Positions 6,833-16,975 of a stretch of DNA of 64,000 nucleotides are shown one piece after another; the stretch's first letter is position 1, and each line of letters begins with the position of its first letter. The notes under the pieces are model-generated. The model did no database searches and was not told where the DNA came from. It saw nothing but the letters and a program-made list of their open reading frames with translations. The stretch is from NCBI RefSeq assembly GCF_900142915.1, contig NZ_FRCM01000009.1:248001-312000 (forward strand), written 5' to 3'. The position numbers and the translations under genes were made by a program. Source of the DNA: Mucilaginibacter sp. OK098. GTDB lineage: Bacteria > Bacteroidota > Bacteroidia > Sphingobacteriales > Sphingobacteriaceae.

Positions 6833-9211
6833 ATGTTAAAAAACTATTTCAAAACCGCCTTTCGCAGCCTTACAAAAAACAAAATGCATTCCCTGCTTAA
6901 TATTACCGGCTTATCAGCCGGGATGGCGGTGACGCTGTTAATAGGGCTTTGGATTAACGATGAACTGTCTTTTGACAAATATCACCGAAATTATAATAGC
7001 ATAGCCCAGGTGTTGCAGAACCAAACCTTTAGTGGAGAGACCTCTACACAACCTACCATTCCAATGCCGCTTGGAGAGGAACTGCGAACCACTTATGGGC
7101 GTGAATTCAAAAAGGTAGTGATGTCATCAGGCACCGGGAAGCATATATTGGCATCAGAGAATAATCATTTTGTAAAAAACGGAAATTACATGCAGGCGGA
7201 TGCGCCTTCATTATTTTCATTGAAGATGATAAGCGGGTCGGGCAATGGCTTAAAGGACCCACACACCATCCTGTTATCACATACGGTTGCAACGGCTATT
7301 TTTGGCGACAAAGATCCTATAAACAGGCTCATAAAATTTGATAATACAGAGAGCCTTAAAGTTACAGGTGTTTATGAAGACCTGCCAGCGAACACAACCT
7401 TACACGATCTTCAATTTATAGTGCCCTGGGAGTTACAGGGGAAGGCAGTAGCAGACAACATTCAAAACTGGAATAATAACAACTGGAAAATTTATGTGCA
7501 GATGGCTGATGGAGTTGATGTGGATAAAGCATCTGCAAAAATTAAGGATTCAAAATATCTAAAATCGGATAACGCTGAGAAGAACTTTAAACCGGTTATT
7601 TTCCTTCACCCTATGCGTAAATGGCATTTATATGCCGAATTTAAGAGTGGTGTAAATGTTGGCGGCCGGATCCAATATGTATGGTTGTTTGGTGCAATCG
7701 GGCTGTTTGTGCTGCTGCTGGCCTGCATCAATTTCATGAACCTGGCCACGGCAAAGAGCGAGAAACGGGCGAAAGAGGTCGGGATCCGAAAGGCTATCGG
7801 ATCACGACGGGGCCAGCTGATCTACCAGTTTTTTAGTGAATCGTTGCTGATGGCTTTCATGGCGTTTGCACTTTCCCTGCTGCTGGTGGTTTTGTTGCTT
7901 CCGGGCTTTAATGAAATAGCAGCTGCAAATATGAATCTGCCGCTGAAGAGTCCTTTGTTTTGGGCTGCCGGCCTTGGCTTTACCCTTGTTGCGGGTTTAA
8001 TAGCCGGCAGTTATCCAGCGTTTTATCTTTCGTCTTTTCAACCGGTTAAGGTATTAAAAGGCACTTACAAAGCAGGCCGGCTGGCTACTGTGCCGCGTAA
8101 GGTGCTGGTGGTTTTGCAGTTTACAGTATCCATAGCAATCATCATCAGCACTATTGTTGTTTTCCGCCAGGTACAATTTGCTAAAGACCGGCCTGTAGGT
8201 TATCATAGGGATGGATTGATCACTGTTGAAACCCTTACCTCAAATATTCATACGCAATTCGGTGCTTTTCAGGATGATTTGATCAAAACCGGTGCGGTAT
8301 CAGGTGTTGCATTGTCCACTACCCCCGTAACAGAGTCGTGGAATTCCCAATCGAACTTTGACTGGGAGGGGAGGGATAAAAACGGCACACAAAATTTTGC
8401 AACGGTAGGCATTTCTAAAGAATATGGGAAAACCATTGGCTGGCAGTTTACAGCCGGCAGAGATTACAGATCGGAAACTGGAGGGGCCGATGGGTTTTGT
8501 TTCGTGATAAATGAATCGGCTGCTAAAATGATGGGCTTTAAAAATCCCATTGGCCAGATAGTGCACTGGTATGGCTATAATTTTCACATTATAGGCGTGA
8601 TAAAAGATATGGTGATGAATTCGCCGTTTACCCCGGTTCAACCCGCTGTTTTCTTTATGAACCCTGGGCAGATGAATGTTTTGAATATCAAAATGAAACC
8701 AGGAGCAGCTGTTAACGGGGCACTTAAAAAAGTAGCACAGGTTTACGCGCAATATAATCCGGGACAACCTTTTGAATACAAGTTTGCCGATGACGAATAC
8801 GCCCGGAAGTTTAACATGGAGGAACGCGTTGGGAAACTTGCAGGTTTCTTTGCAGTTCTTGCAATCTTCATTTCGTGCCTCGGGATCTTTGGGATGGCCT
8901 CATTTATAGCAGAGCAGCGTGTAAAAGAAATTGGCGTAAGAAAAGTACTTGGCGCTTCGGTATTCAGGCTTTGGCAATTGTTATCGAAAGATTTCGTACT
9001 GCTTGTTGTTATTTCATTGCTTATTGCCTCGCCGCTTGCCTTTTATTTGATGCATAAATGGCTGCAGAATTATGAATACAGGGCAGAGATCTCCTGGTGG
9101 ATCTTCGCAGCAGCCGGTGCAGGGGCAATTTTAATAACGATACTAACGGTAAGCTTCCAGGCCATAAAAGCTGCGATGGCAAACCCGGTGAAGAGTTTGA
9201 GAAGCGAATGA
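6833..9211 (+). CDS. ABC transporter permease, MacB/FtsX type (stand-alone)
   Basis: The protein has 792 residues from the ATG at 6833. A longer frame from TTG at 6809 is possible, but MLKNYF is the canonical start of this family. It is a tandem FtsX permease: TM1 (about 20-42), a periplasmic MacB-type domain (about 50-275), three TMs (about 280-405), then a second TM-periplasmic-3TM set. The two cytosolic coupling motifs are SEKRAKEVGIRKAIGS and AEQRVKEIGVRKVLGA, and the C-terminus is the usual NPVKSLRSE. Such permeases work with a separate ATPase in peptide or toxin efflux or in transport-coupled sensing; no ATPase gene is in this window. With the fusion gene behind it, it forms a two-gene unit that occurs again at 24079-30296. 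Confidence 0.93.
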   Translation: MLKNYFKTAFRSLTKNKMHSLLNITGLSAGMAVTLLIGLWINDELSFDKYHRNYNSIAQVLQNQTFSGETSTQPTIPMPLGEELRTTYGREFKKVVMSSGTGKHILASENNHFVKNGNYMQADAPSLFSLKMISGSGNGLKDPHTILLSHTVATAIFGDKDPINRLIKFDNTESLKVTGVYEDLPANTTLHDLQFIVPWELQGKAVADNIQNWNNNNWKIYVQMADGVDVDKASAKIKDSKYLKSDNAEKNFKPVIFLHPMRKWHLYAEFKSGVNVGGRIQYVWLFGAIGLFVLLLACINFMNLATAKSEKRAKEVGIRKAIGSRRGQLIYQFFSESLLMAFMAFALSLLLVVLLLPGFNEIAAANMNLPLKSPLFWAAGLGFTLVAGLIAGSYPAFYLSSFQPVKVLKGTYKAGRLATVPRKVLVVLQFTVSIAIIISTIVVFRQVQFAKDRPVGYHRDGLITVETLTSNIHTQFGAFQDDLIKTGAVSGVALSTTPVTESWNSQSNFDWEGRDKNGTQNFATVGISKEYGKTIGWQFTAGRDYRSETGGADGFCFVINESAAKMMGFKNPIGQIVHWYGYNFHIIGVIKDMVMNSPFTPVQPAVFFMNPGQMNVLNIKMKPGAAVNGALKKVAQVYAQYNPGQPFEYKFADDEYARKFNMEERVGKLAGFFAVLAIFISCLGIFGMASFIAEQRVKEIGVRKVLGASVFRLWQLLSKDFVLLVVISLLIASPLAFYLMHKWLQNYEYRAEISWWIFAAAGAGAILITILTVSFQAIKAAMANPVKSLRSE

Positions 9212-9249
9212 GGTGAGCTGGCGGTGAGCAGTAATCTTTCCCGCAATTC

Positions 9250-9275
9250 AAAACCGAACAGCCTGATGTTTAATA
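9250..9275. repeat. AAAACCGAAC element, degenerate copy upstream of fusion 1
   Basis: AAAACCGAACAGCCTGATG matches the left arm and loop of the complete palindromes at 13152 and 26533. The right arm is decayed. It lies about 105 bp before the TTG start of the first fusion gene. Confidence 0.6.
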
Positions 9276-9364
9276 TCGTTACAATGAGTTGTTTAAATAA
9301 AATACAATGCGTTATATGCCAGAAAGTTAGTAGTTTGGAACAACGGTTGAGATAGTTAATTTAC

Positions 9365-12300
9365 TTGAATACATATACTTTCCATATCACCCCCTATGAC
9401 GTGGCTTTCCTGGGAACGATATTTATCGGGCTGGGTTTGGCCCTACAGTTGTGGTTTGTCAAAAGGATCAACCAAACTGCTAACCGGTTTTTTGGTTTGG
9501 CGCTGGCAATCGTCGTTTTATGGATTGCCTGGATGTTGGGTGTTGACGTCCGGTTGAGTTCCTACTTTCCCCGCTGGAGTTGGCTGCCGCTACAGTTTTC
9601 GCTGGCACTTGGCCCCCTGATTTATTTTTATGTGCTTAAACTAACCCGGCCTGAATATAAACTCCGCCTTAAGGATCTGCTGCATTTCAGCCCACTGTGG
9701 CTGCAACAGGGCGTTTTGGTGTTTGAAATTAGGGAGAGCATAAGCTCCGGCGCGGCTACTTATGATACACTAACCTTTCAGCAGTTGAACCCGGTATTGC
9801 AGTTGTTATCGTTTATTTCGGTCGTCACTTATTTGTATTGGTCTTTCAGGCTGATAGAACGCTTTTATCAACGGGAAAAATTTAATGATGTGAGTGACCG
9901 GTACCGGTACGAATTGCGATGGCTGAGTAGCTTGCTAACAGGTTTCGGACTGTTGTGGTTATTGTGGATCCCTTTTACCGCTGTAGATTATTTTTATTAC
10001 CATTCCCGGTTAGGCATCCATGCTTATTATCCCTTGTATCTGCTTTTAACGATAATGATGATCCGGATTGCAGTCCAGGCTCTTTTCAGGCCGGAAGCCG
10101 GAATGGCGACCCAGGCACCTCCTGTTTTTAAACCAACGCTGCCAGCTGAATTAAAGCAAAAAGGTATTTGGCTAAAGAAAGTCGTCAAAACCAACTTGTA
10201 TTACCAGGATCCGGAACTGAGTTTAGTTTCACTTGCTGAAAAGCTTGAGCTAACAACCCACGAATTATCCCGGATCATCAATACAGTACTTAAAAAAAGC
10301 TTCAATGATTTCATAAATGAATATCGTGTTGCGGACGTCGTTCAGAAAATGCAAGACCCCTCATATGATCATCTCACCCTGCTGGGTATTGCATTTGAAT
10401 CGGGATTTAATTCCAAAACCACTTTTCACCGCATTTTTAAACAAGTGACCGGGAAAAGCCCGGCAGAATATAAGACCGAAGGAAAAAAAGGAATCCCATC
10501 TTATAACTTGGAACTCTATTCACGAATGGCACCGGTAATTTCGTACCAGCAAATCGCTCCGAATTGGACGGGCACGAAATTAAACCTCAATTATATGTTT
10601 AGCAATTATTTAAAAACTGCCTGGCGCCATATCACACGCCATAAAATGTATACCGCTATTAATGTTATGGGGCTTGCGCTGGGTATTTGCGGGTGCCTGG
10701 TTATTTACCTGATAACAAGTTTCGAGTTCAGCTTCGACACCTTTCATCCCGATAAGGAACGCATTTATTGCATAGATGCAAGCGTAGCAGGCAATCCGGA
10801 CCCGGACCAAGCTCATTGGAATTCGGTGCCAGCACCAATGCCTGATGCTATGCGGAACGAAATGTCGGGCCTTGAGAAAGTAGCGGCTTTTCAGCTTTAT
10901 AATCCAAAAGTGAAGATTAAGGAGGGCGGCAAAGTCATTAAGGCATTCGACTGGACAGAAGGGATAATTGCTGACGCGAGTTATTTTGACATATTACCCT
11001 ACACCTGGTTAAGCGGCAGTAAAAAAACATCGCTCAATAACCCCATGACCGTAGTGCTCACCCAAAGCCGCGCGAAAACCTATTTCGGTGACCTGCAGCC
11101 TGATGAAATGATAGGGAAAACTATCACTTACGATGATTCGCTCACAGTAACCGTAACAGGGATCTTGAAAGACTGGAATAAAAACTCCGATTTCAACTTT
11201 TCCGATTTTATTTCATTCAGCACCATTAACAGTAGTTTTCTAAAACACCAGATCGCATTGGATAACTGGCAAATAGTGAGTCATGGCAGCCAGGAACTGG
11301 TGAAATTACCGGTGAGCATTAATCCAGCACAAATAGACAAGCAATTCCCGTCATTCATCAAAAAATACATCGACCCCGATCCGCACACCAAACTACACAT
11401 ACAGCTTCAGCCATTTACCGGCATTCATTTTCACCGGGAATATGGTGGTGAAGGAAGGAAGGCCGACCTGAGAATATTGTATATATTGTCGGCAGTAGCC
11501 ATATTCATATTATTTATTGCGGCTGTTAATTTTATTAATTTATCAACTGCACAATCCATACAAAGGACTAAAGAAATAGGTATACGAAAGGTGCTGGGCA
11601 GCGGAAAAAGCGCTATCCTTTTCCAGTTTTTGACGGAAACGTTTACTTTGGCCTTGCTTGCGGTGGCAATAGCCGTTATTGCTGTAAAGCCTGTGTTGAA
11701 TTTATTTGCTGCATATATCCCGCGCGGCGTAAAATTCGATTTTACGAAATACACCACATGGATATTCCTTATCTGCGTTGCAGTTTTTACCACATTACTG
11801 GCAGGGCTCTATCCCGCAAGACAGTTATCGGTATTTAAGCCTGTGGCCAGCCTTAAAGGCGAAATAAATGAAAAAATGGGTAATAAAGGTTACCTGCGTA
11901 AAAGCCTTATCGTTTTCCAGTTTACCATATCCCTTATTTTCATTATCGGCACCATTGGGATCGGCAGGCAGATCAGCTACATGCAAAACCAGGAACTGGG
12001 TTTTAAAACCAGTAACATTATCACCCTGCGAAGCTTGTGGAATGATCAAACGGGAAAAATGAAGGTGCTTGCCCAAAAGGTGAAACAATTACCCGGGGTC
12101 GACCAGGTTATAACGGAGGCTTTCCCGCCGATGGGCTTTGCGCATAATGGGAATGGGATCAAATTACAGGGAAGGAACAACGACTTTATCAATGCTTCTA
12201 TACATTCGGGCAATGAAGACTTTGTGCCATTTTACAATATGAAAATAGTTGCAGGCCGCAATTTGCTTCACAGCGACAGTGCAAGGGAGTACCTGCTAAA

Positions 12301-13027
12301 TGAAACCGCGGTAAGGGCGCTGGGATTTAATAATCCTGAAAAGGCCATTGGTAAACTTTTGTTATTTGGTGGTCAGAATAAAGCTTATCCCATAGCCGGT
12401 GTGGTAGCCGATTTTTACGAGAATTCGTTCCATCAGCAAATTATGCCGGTAGTTATTGCCAATGACCCCCAAATTCAAAAAGGCATAGCGCTAAAGTTAA
12501 CTCCTGCCGAATTTCAAAAAGGTGATATACCAAAACTGGTAAACGGAATAGCGAAGGAATGGAAAAAAATTTATCCTGAAGAGCCCTTTGACTATTCTTT
12601 CCTTGGCGATTCCATTGCCCGGTTATATGAGAGTGATCAGCAAACACAGTGGCTTATGAGAACGGCAACGCTTATAACCATCTTTATTTCGTGCATGGGT
12701 TTGTTCGGTTTGGCGATGTTTACTACCGAAAGGCGGACAAAAGAGATCAGCATCCGGAAAGTGCTGGGTGCGAGTGTAACCAATATATTAACCATGCTTA
12801 ATAAGGAAGTGGTTGTGCTGATAGCTATTTCGCTGCTGATTTCATCGCCTATAGCGTGGTTTTTTATTCATAAATGGCTGCAGAATTTTGCTTATCATAC
12901 CAACCTGAGCTTTTGGATATTTATACTGGCAGGCGCAGGGGCCATGTTGATAGCACTTTTGACTATTAGTTTCCGGACGATGAGATCAGCAATGGCGAAT
13001 CCGGTAACGGGGTTGAGGGATGAATGA
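9365..13027 (+). CDS. 7TM-AraC-FtsX fusion protein 1
   Basis: This 1,220-residue protein joins three modules. Residues 1-240 are hydrophobic and look like about seven TM helices. Residues 265-370 are an AraC-type DNA-binding domain with both helix-turn-helix motifs (LSLVSLAEKLELTTHELSRI, then IAFESGFNSKTTFHRIFKQ and GKSPAEYK). From Met411 (YMFSNYLKTAWRHI) a complete tandem FtsX permease of 810 residues follows, with the coupling motifs QRTKEIGIRKVLGS and ERRTKEISIRKVLGA. An odd number of N-terminal TMs would put the AraC part in the cytosol, as DNA binding needs. The start is TTG at 9365, just after an in-frame stop; the other three fusions start the same way. The direct link of permease and regulator suggests a one-component transport sensor, which is inference. 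Confidence 0.93.
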   Translation: MNTYTFHITPYDVAFLGTIFIGLGLALQLWFVKRINQTANRFFGLALAIVVLWIAWMLGVDVRLSSYFPRWSWLPLQFSLALGPLIYFYVLKLTRPEYKLRLKDLLHFSPLWLQQGVLVFEIRESISSGAATYDTLTFQQLNPVLQLLSFISVVTYLYWSFRLIERFYQREKFNDVSDRYRYELRWLSSLLTGFGLLWLLWIPFTAVDYFYYHSRLGIHAYYPLYLLLTIMMIRIAVQALFRPEAGMATQAPPVFKPTLPAELKQKGIWLKKVVKTNLYYQDPELSLVSLAEKLELTTHELSRIINTVLKKSFNDFINEYRVADVVQKMQDPSYDHLTLLGIAFESGFNSKTTFHRIFKQVTGKSPAEYKTEGKKGIPSYNLELYSRMAPVISYQQIAPNWTGTKLNLNYMFSNYLKTAWRHITRHKMYTAINVMGLALGICGCLVIYLITSFEFSFDTFHPDKERIYCIDASVAGNPDPDQAHWNSVPAPMPDAMRNEMSGLEKVAAFQLYNPKVKIKEGGKVIKAFDWTEGIIADASYFDILPYTWLSGSKKTSLNNPMTVVLTQSRAKTYFGDLQPDEMIGKTITYDDSLTVTVTGILKDWNKNSDFNFSDFISFSTINSSFLKHQIALDNWQIVSHGSQELVKLPVSINPAQIDKQFPSFIKKYIDPDPHTKLHIQLQPFTGIHFHREYGGEGRKADLRILYILSAVAIFILFIAAVNFINLSTAQSIQRTKEIGIRKVLGSGKSAILFQFLTETFTLALLAVAIAVIAVKPVLNLFAAYIPRGVKFDFTKYTTWIFLICVAVFTTLLAGLYPARQLSVFKPVASLKGEINEKMGNKGYLRKSLIVFQFTISLIFIIGTIGIGRQISYMQNQELGFKTSNIITLRSLWNDQTGKMKVLAQKVKQLPGVDQVITEAFPPMGFAHNGNGIKLQGRNNDFINASIHSGNEDFVPFYNMKIVAGRNLLHSDSAREYLLNETAVRALGFNNPEKAIGKLLLFGGQNKAYPIAGVVADFYENSFHQQIMPVVIANDPQIQKGIALKLTPAEFQKGDIPKLVNGIAKEWKKIYPEEPFDYSFLGDSIARLYESDQQTQWLMRTATLITIFISCMGLFGLAMFTTERRTKEISIRKVLGASVTNILTMLNKEVVVLIAISLLISSPIAWFFIHKWLQNFAYHTNLSFWIFILAGAGAMLIALLTISFRTMRSAMANPVTGLRDE

Positions 13028-13086
13028 TTGATTATGAAATGGTTAGTGTAAAAAGGGGGTTCGAAAAGCTTCCCCTACAGGATATG

Positions 13087-13119
13087 AAGCCGCTTTACGA
13101 AGGTAGGGCGGCTTTTTTG
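13087..13119 (+). terminator. Intrinsic terminator after fusion 1
   Basis: AAGCCGC pairs with GCGGCTT, and a T tract follows directly. Confidence 0.85.
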
Positions 13120-13151
13120 CTTTAGTGTAGATGCCCGCCTCCTAATAGTCC

Positions 13152-13179
13152 AAAACCGAACGGCTCAATGTTCGGTTTT
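13152..13179. promoter_or_regulatory. AAAACCGAAC palindrome upstream of fusion 2
   Basis: AAAACCGAAC and GTTCGGTTTT form a perfect 10-bp inverted repeat around eight bases. It is not followed by a T tract, and it lies about 90 bp before the gene start, as does a near-identical copy before fusion 4. It may be an operator or a conserved piece of the duplicated unit. Confidence 0.6.
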
Positions 13180-13231
13180 GATACGGCGAGCCTTTTTTAT
13201 TCTATGTAATTTTTTATATATCAATAAGTTG

Positions 13232-13239
13232 TAAGTTTG
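13232..13239 (+). promoter_or_regulatory. -7 promoter box of fusion 2
   Basis: TAAGTTTG fits TAnnTTTG. The block of about 53 bp around it is nearly identical to the one before fusion 3, and a TTTG stands 27-28 bp before the TTG start in all four fusions. No TTG -33 box is visible. Confidence 0.55.
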
Positions 13240-13267
13240 GAATGGCTATTGCGTTTAAATATTTGAA

Positions 13268-16200
13268 TTGAATACATATACATTCCATATTACCCTTTAC
13301 GACCTGACCTTTTTGGGGATAATCTTTACCGGACTCACTACTGCCTTTTTTTTATGGTTCACCCAAAAAACCAACCAGGCAGCAAACCGTTTATTAGCCC
13401 TGGCGCTGATAACCATCGTTTTATGGATAGCCAGGATACTGGGCATCGACATAGGGCTGTCAACTTACATTACTAATTGGAGTTGGCTGCCGCTGCAATT
13501 TTCGCTGATACTTGGCCCGCTGATCTATTTTTATGTGCTTCAAATAACCAGGCCCGAATATAAACTCCGCTGGAAAGATCTGTTGCATTTTAGTCCGTTG
13601 CTGCTGGAATTTGGGGCGCAGGCATTGGCAATTGGGGATAGTATAAAAACCGGTGCAGCTACTTATGAAACGCAGGCCTTTCATCAACTGAACCCTATAT
13701 TACACTTGCTGGCTTTTATTTCGGTCGGTACCTACCTGTACGCATCTCACAGGCTGATAAAACGCTTTTACCGGGGTCTGAAATTTAACCAGGGCGACCG
13801 GTACCTGCACGAATTGCAGTGGCTGCATAATTCACTTATTGGTTTCGACCTATTATGGCTATTGTGGATACCCTTCAAGGCTGTAGATTACTTTTATTAC
13901 CATAACCAGTTAGACACATATGCTTATTATCCTTTATATCTTTTTTTAGCGGTAGTGACTATAGGGATGGCGGTCGCAGCTTTTTTAAGACAGGGGACTG
14001 GCGTGCCTGTAGAAGCTGCTCCGTTTTTAAAGCCACCGCTTCCTGCTGAGATGAAGCAAAAAGGTATCTGGCTGAAAAAAATCGTTAAAACCAACTGCTA
14101 TTATGAAGACCCGGAACTGAGTTTAGTTTCACTGGCTGAAAAGCTTGACCTCACCTCCCATGAATTATCCCGGATCATCAATACAGCGCTCAAAAAAAGC
14201 TTTAACGATTTTATTAATGAATATCGCGTTGCCGACGTGATCAGGAAAATGCAGGACCCCGCCTACGACCATATCACGCTGATGGGCATCGCCTATGATT
14301 CCGGCTTCAACTCTAAAAGTGCCTTTCACCGAATTTTTAAGGAAAAGGCAGGTAAAAGCCCGGCGGAATATAAGGCTGATCTGAAAAAAGAACTCCCATT
14401 TTATAACTTAGGACAACATCCCCAATTGGCAACGGTAATTTCGAACCAACAAACCATCCCGAAGTGGTATGCTGAGAAATTAAACCGCAGTTATATGTTC
14501 AAAAATTATTTAAGAAACGCCTGGCGCCACATTGCACGCCACAAAACCTATTCTGCCATTAATGTATTAGGGCTTGCGCTGGGGATCTGCGGATGCCTGG
14601 TTATTTACCTGGTAGCCAGTTTTGAGTTCAGCTTTGATGCTTTTCATCCCGATAAGGAACGCATTTATTGTGTCGATCTAAGTTCTAACTGGGGTCCTGA
14701 CGCCACCCTTGCGCATTGGAACTCGGTCCCGGGCACTATGCCCGATGCGATGCGCAATGATATTTCCGGGCTGGAAACGGTGGCAGCTTTTCACCCATAT
14801 ACGCCAAAAGTGACGATAAAAGCGGGCGACAAAGCGGTTAATACATTCGATAAGACAACAGCAGTAATTGCTCAGCCCGATTATTTCGACATATTGCCAT
14901 ATACCTGGCTAAGCGGCAATAAAAATAACTCGCTCGCTAACCCCATGACGGTAGTGCTTACACAAAGCCGTGCCCAAACCTATTTCGGCAACCTTCCGCC
15001 CGACCAAATGATAGGCAGAACAATCATCTACGACGATTCGCTTACGGTAACAGTGACCGGGATCCTGCAAGACTGGAATAAAAATTCCGATTTTAATTTT
15101 TCCGATTTTATTTCCTACAGCACCATTAAAACCAGTTTTTTAAGACACCGGATCTCATTGGATAACCCGCATGTAATTGATGGCGATAGCCAGGTGCTGG
15201 TAAAGTTACCGGCAGGCGTGAATCCCTCACAAATAGATGCCCAATTTCCGGCATTTATAAAAAAATATATCAATACCCTCCCTAATCCGAGAACGCACGC
15301 CCGGTTACAACCATTAACCGGTATTCATTTTCACAAAGAATATGGTGGCAGGGGCAATAAAGCCGATTTAAGGGTGCTGTATATTCTTTCGGCAGTGGCC
15401 TTATTTATATTATTTATCGCAGCCATTAATTTCATTAATCTATCTACTGCGCAATCCATACAACGCACTAAGGATATAGGCATACTCAAGGTGCTGGGCA
15501 GCGGGCGGGGCGGCATACTCATCCAATTTTTAATTGAAACCTTCACGCTGGCATTGCTGGCAATTGGCATAGCCGTTATTGCCGTGCAGCCTTTGCTCAA
15601 TTTGTTTACCGCATACATCCCGGCGGGCGTAAAGTTCAGTTTTACAGATTATACCACTTGGATGTTTTTGGGCTGCATTGCAATTTTTACTACGCTGCTT
15701 GCTGGTTTTTATCCTGCAAGGGTGTTATCGGCATTTAAGGCTGTAGCCAGCCTGAAGGGCGGGACGAGTGACAAAACGGGCAATAAAGGCTACCTGCGTA
15801 AAAGCCTCATTGTTTTCCAGTTTACCATATCGCTCATTTTCATTATCGGCACTATAGTAGTTGAGAAGCAGGTTAACTATATGCAAAACATTGACCTGGG
15901 CGTTAAAACAAGCAATATCATCACGTTAAGAACCCTGTTTCGCGAACAACCTGGGAAAGTGAAAGTGCTTGCCGAAAACATAAAACGATTGCCCGGCATT
16001 GAACAGGTGATAACAGAGGTTACCCCGCCGATAAGCATTAGCCACCTGATAGACGCAATACAATTAAAGGGGAGTAATAAGCAATCTATCGAGTCTTACG
16101 CCTATTCTGGCAATGCCGATTTTGTGCCATTTTACCACATAAAAATAGTTGCCGGTCGTAATTTGCTTCATACCGACAGCGTAACCGAATACCTTATAAA

Positions 16201-16927
16201 CGTAACCGCGGCAAAGGCGATGGGGTTTAGCGATCCGCAACAGGCCATTGGCAGGCTTTTAGCGAATACCGCGCGGGATAAAGCCTATCCTATAGTGGGC
16301 GTGGTAGCTGATTTTTACGAAGAATCATTTTACCATCAAATTTTGCCGTGCACAATATCCAATAACCCTGACGTACAAAAGACTATTGCTTTAAAGCTAA
16401 CTCCTGCTGAATTCCAGAAAGGCGATATGCCGTTACTGGTAAGCCACATCGCAAAGGAATGGAAAAAACTTTACCCCCAGGAAGCCTTTGATTATGCCTT
16501 TCTGGGCGATTCGCTTGCAAAGCTTTATGAAAGTGAGCAACAAACAGCATGGCTTATGCGGACAGCAACGCTCATCACTATCTTTATTTCGTGCATGGGT
16601 TTGTTTGGGTTGGCAATGTTTACTACCGAAAGAAGGACCAAAGAGATCAGTATCAGGAAAGTGCTTGGCGCCAGCATAACCAATATATTAACCATGCTGA
16701 ATAGGGAAGTGGTTGTGTTGATAGCAATTTCATTGCTGATATCCTCGCCCATCGCCTGGTTCTTTATACACAAGTGGCTGCAGAATTTTGCCTATCATAC
16801 CAATTTGAGCTTTTGGATATTTATACTGGCAGGTGCAGGGGCTTTGTTAATAGCATTGGCAACTATTAGTTTTAGGACGATGAGGTCAGCGAGGGCAAAT
16901 CCGGTGAAGGGGTTGAGGAATGAATAG
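13268..16927 (+). CDS. 7TM-AraC-FtsX fusion protein 2
   Basis: This 1,219-residue protein is the closest relative of fusion 1 along its whole length. An N-terminal multi-TM segment (1-240) is followed by an AraC domain (about 265-370; LSLVSLAEKLDLTSHELSRI, FNSKSAFHRIFKEKAGKSPA), then from Met410 (SYMFKNYLRNAWRHI) a tandem FtsX permease. The start is TTG at 13268. One detail differs: the first coupling motif reads QRTKDIGILKVLGS, with Leu where the other copies have Arg, which may alter contact with an ATPase. The last 400 bp are almost the same DNA as in fusion 1, which points to a tandem duplication. The gene ends 48 bp before the stop of a convergent gene, with no strong terminator. Confidence 0.93.
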   Translation: MNTYTFHITLYDLTFLGIIFTGLTTAFFLWFTQKTNQAANRLLALALITIVLWIARILGIDIGLSTYITNWSWLPLQFSLILGPLIYFYVLQITRPEYKLRWKDLLHFSPLLLEFGAQALAIGDSIKTGAATYETQAFHQLNPILHLLAFISVGTYLYASHRLIKRFYRGLKFNQGDRYLHELQWLHNSLIGFDLLWLLWIPFKAVDYFYYHNQLDTYAYYPLYLFLAVVTIGMAVAAFLRQGTGVPVEAAPFLKPPLPAEMKQKGIWLKKIVKTNCYYEDPELSLVSLAEKLDLTSHELSRIINTALKKSFNDFINEYRVADVIRKMQDPAYDHITLMGIAYDSGFNSKSAFHRIFKEKAGKSPAEYKADLKKELPFYNLGQHPQLATVISNQQTIPKWYAEKLNRSYMFKNYLRNAWRHIARHKTYSAINVLGLALGICGCLVIYLVASFEFSFDAFHPDKERIYCVDLSSNWGPDATLAHWNSVPGTMPDAMRNDISGLETVAAFHPYTPKVTIKAGDKAVNTFDKTTAVIAQPDYFDILPYTWLSGNKNNSLANPMTVVLTQSRAQTYFGNLPPDQMIGRTIIYDDSLTVTVTGILQDWNKNSDFNFSDFISYSTIKTSFLRHRISLDNPHVIDGDSQVLVKLPAGVNPSQIDAQFPAFIKKYINTLPNPRTHARLQPLTGIHFHKEYGGRGNKADLRVLYILSAVALFILFIAAINFINLSTAQSIQRTKDIGILKVLGSGRGGILIQFLIETFTLALLAIGIAVIAVQPLLNLFTAYIPAGVKFSFTDYTTWMFLGCIAIFTTLLAGFYPARVLSAFKAVASLKGGTSDKTGNKGYLRKSLIVFQFTISLIFIIGTIVVEKQVNYMQNIDLGVKTSNIITLRTLFREQPGKVKVLAENIKRLPGIEQVITEVTPPISISHLIDAIQLKGSNKQSIESYAYSGNADFVPFYHIKIVAGRNLLHTDSVTEYLINVTAAKAMGFSDPQQAIGRLLANTARDKAYPIVGVVADFYEESFYHQILPCTISNNPDVQKTIALKLTPAEFQKGDMPLLVSHIAKEWKKLYPQEAFDYAFLGDSLAKLYESEQQTAWLMRTATLITIFISCMGLFGLAMFTTERRTKEISIRKVLGASITNILTMLNREVVVLIAISLLISSPIAWFFIHKWLQNFAYHTNLSFWIFILAGAGALLIALATISFRTMRSARANPVKGLRNE

Positions 16928-16975
16928 TGATTGCAGAACACGCCGCCGGTTCAGGCGGGGATTATCGGTATATAG

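Noticed and set aside
9365..13027. The idea that the fusions are sequencing errors joining two genes
   Set aside because: Four separate loci show the same in-frame join at the same place, with well-conserved linker sequence.
13152..13179. An ordinary intrinsic terminator at the AAAACCGAAC palindrome
   Set aside because: It has no T tract after the stem, and a proper terminator already lies at 13087-13119.
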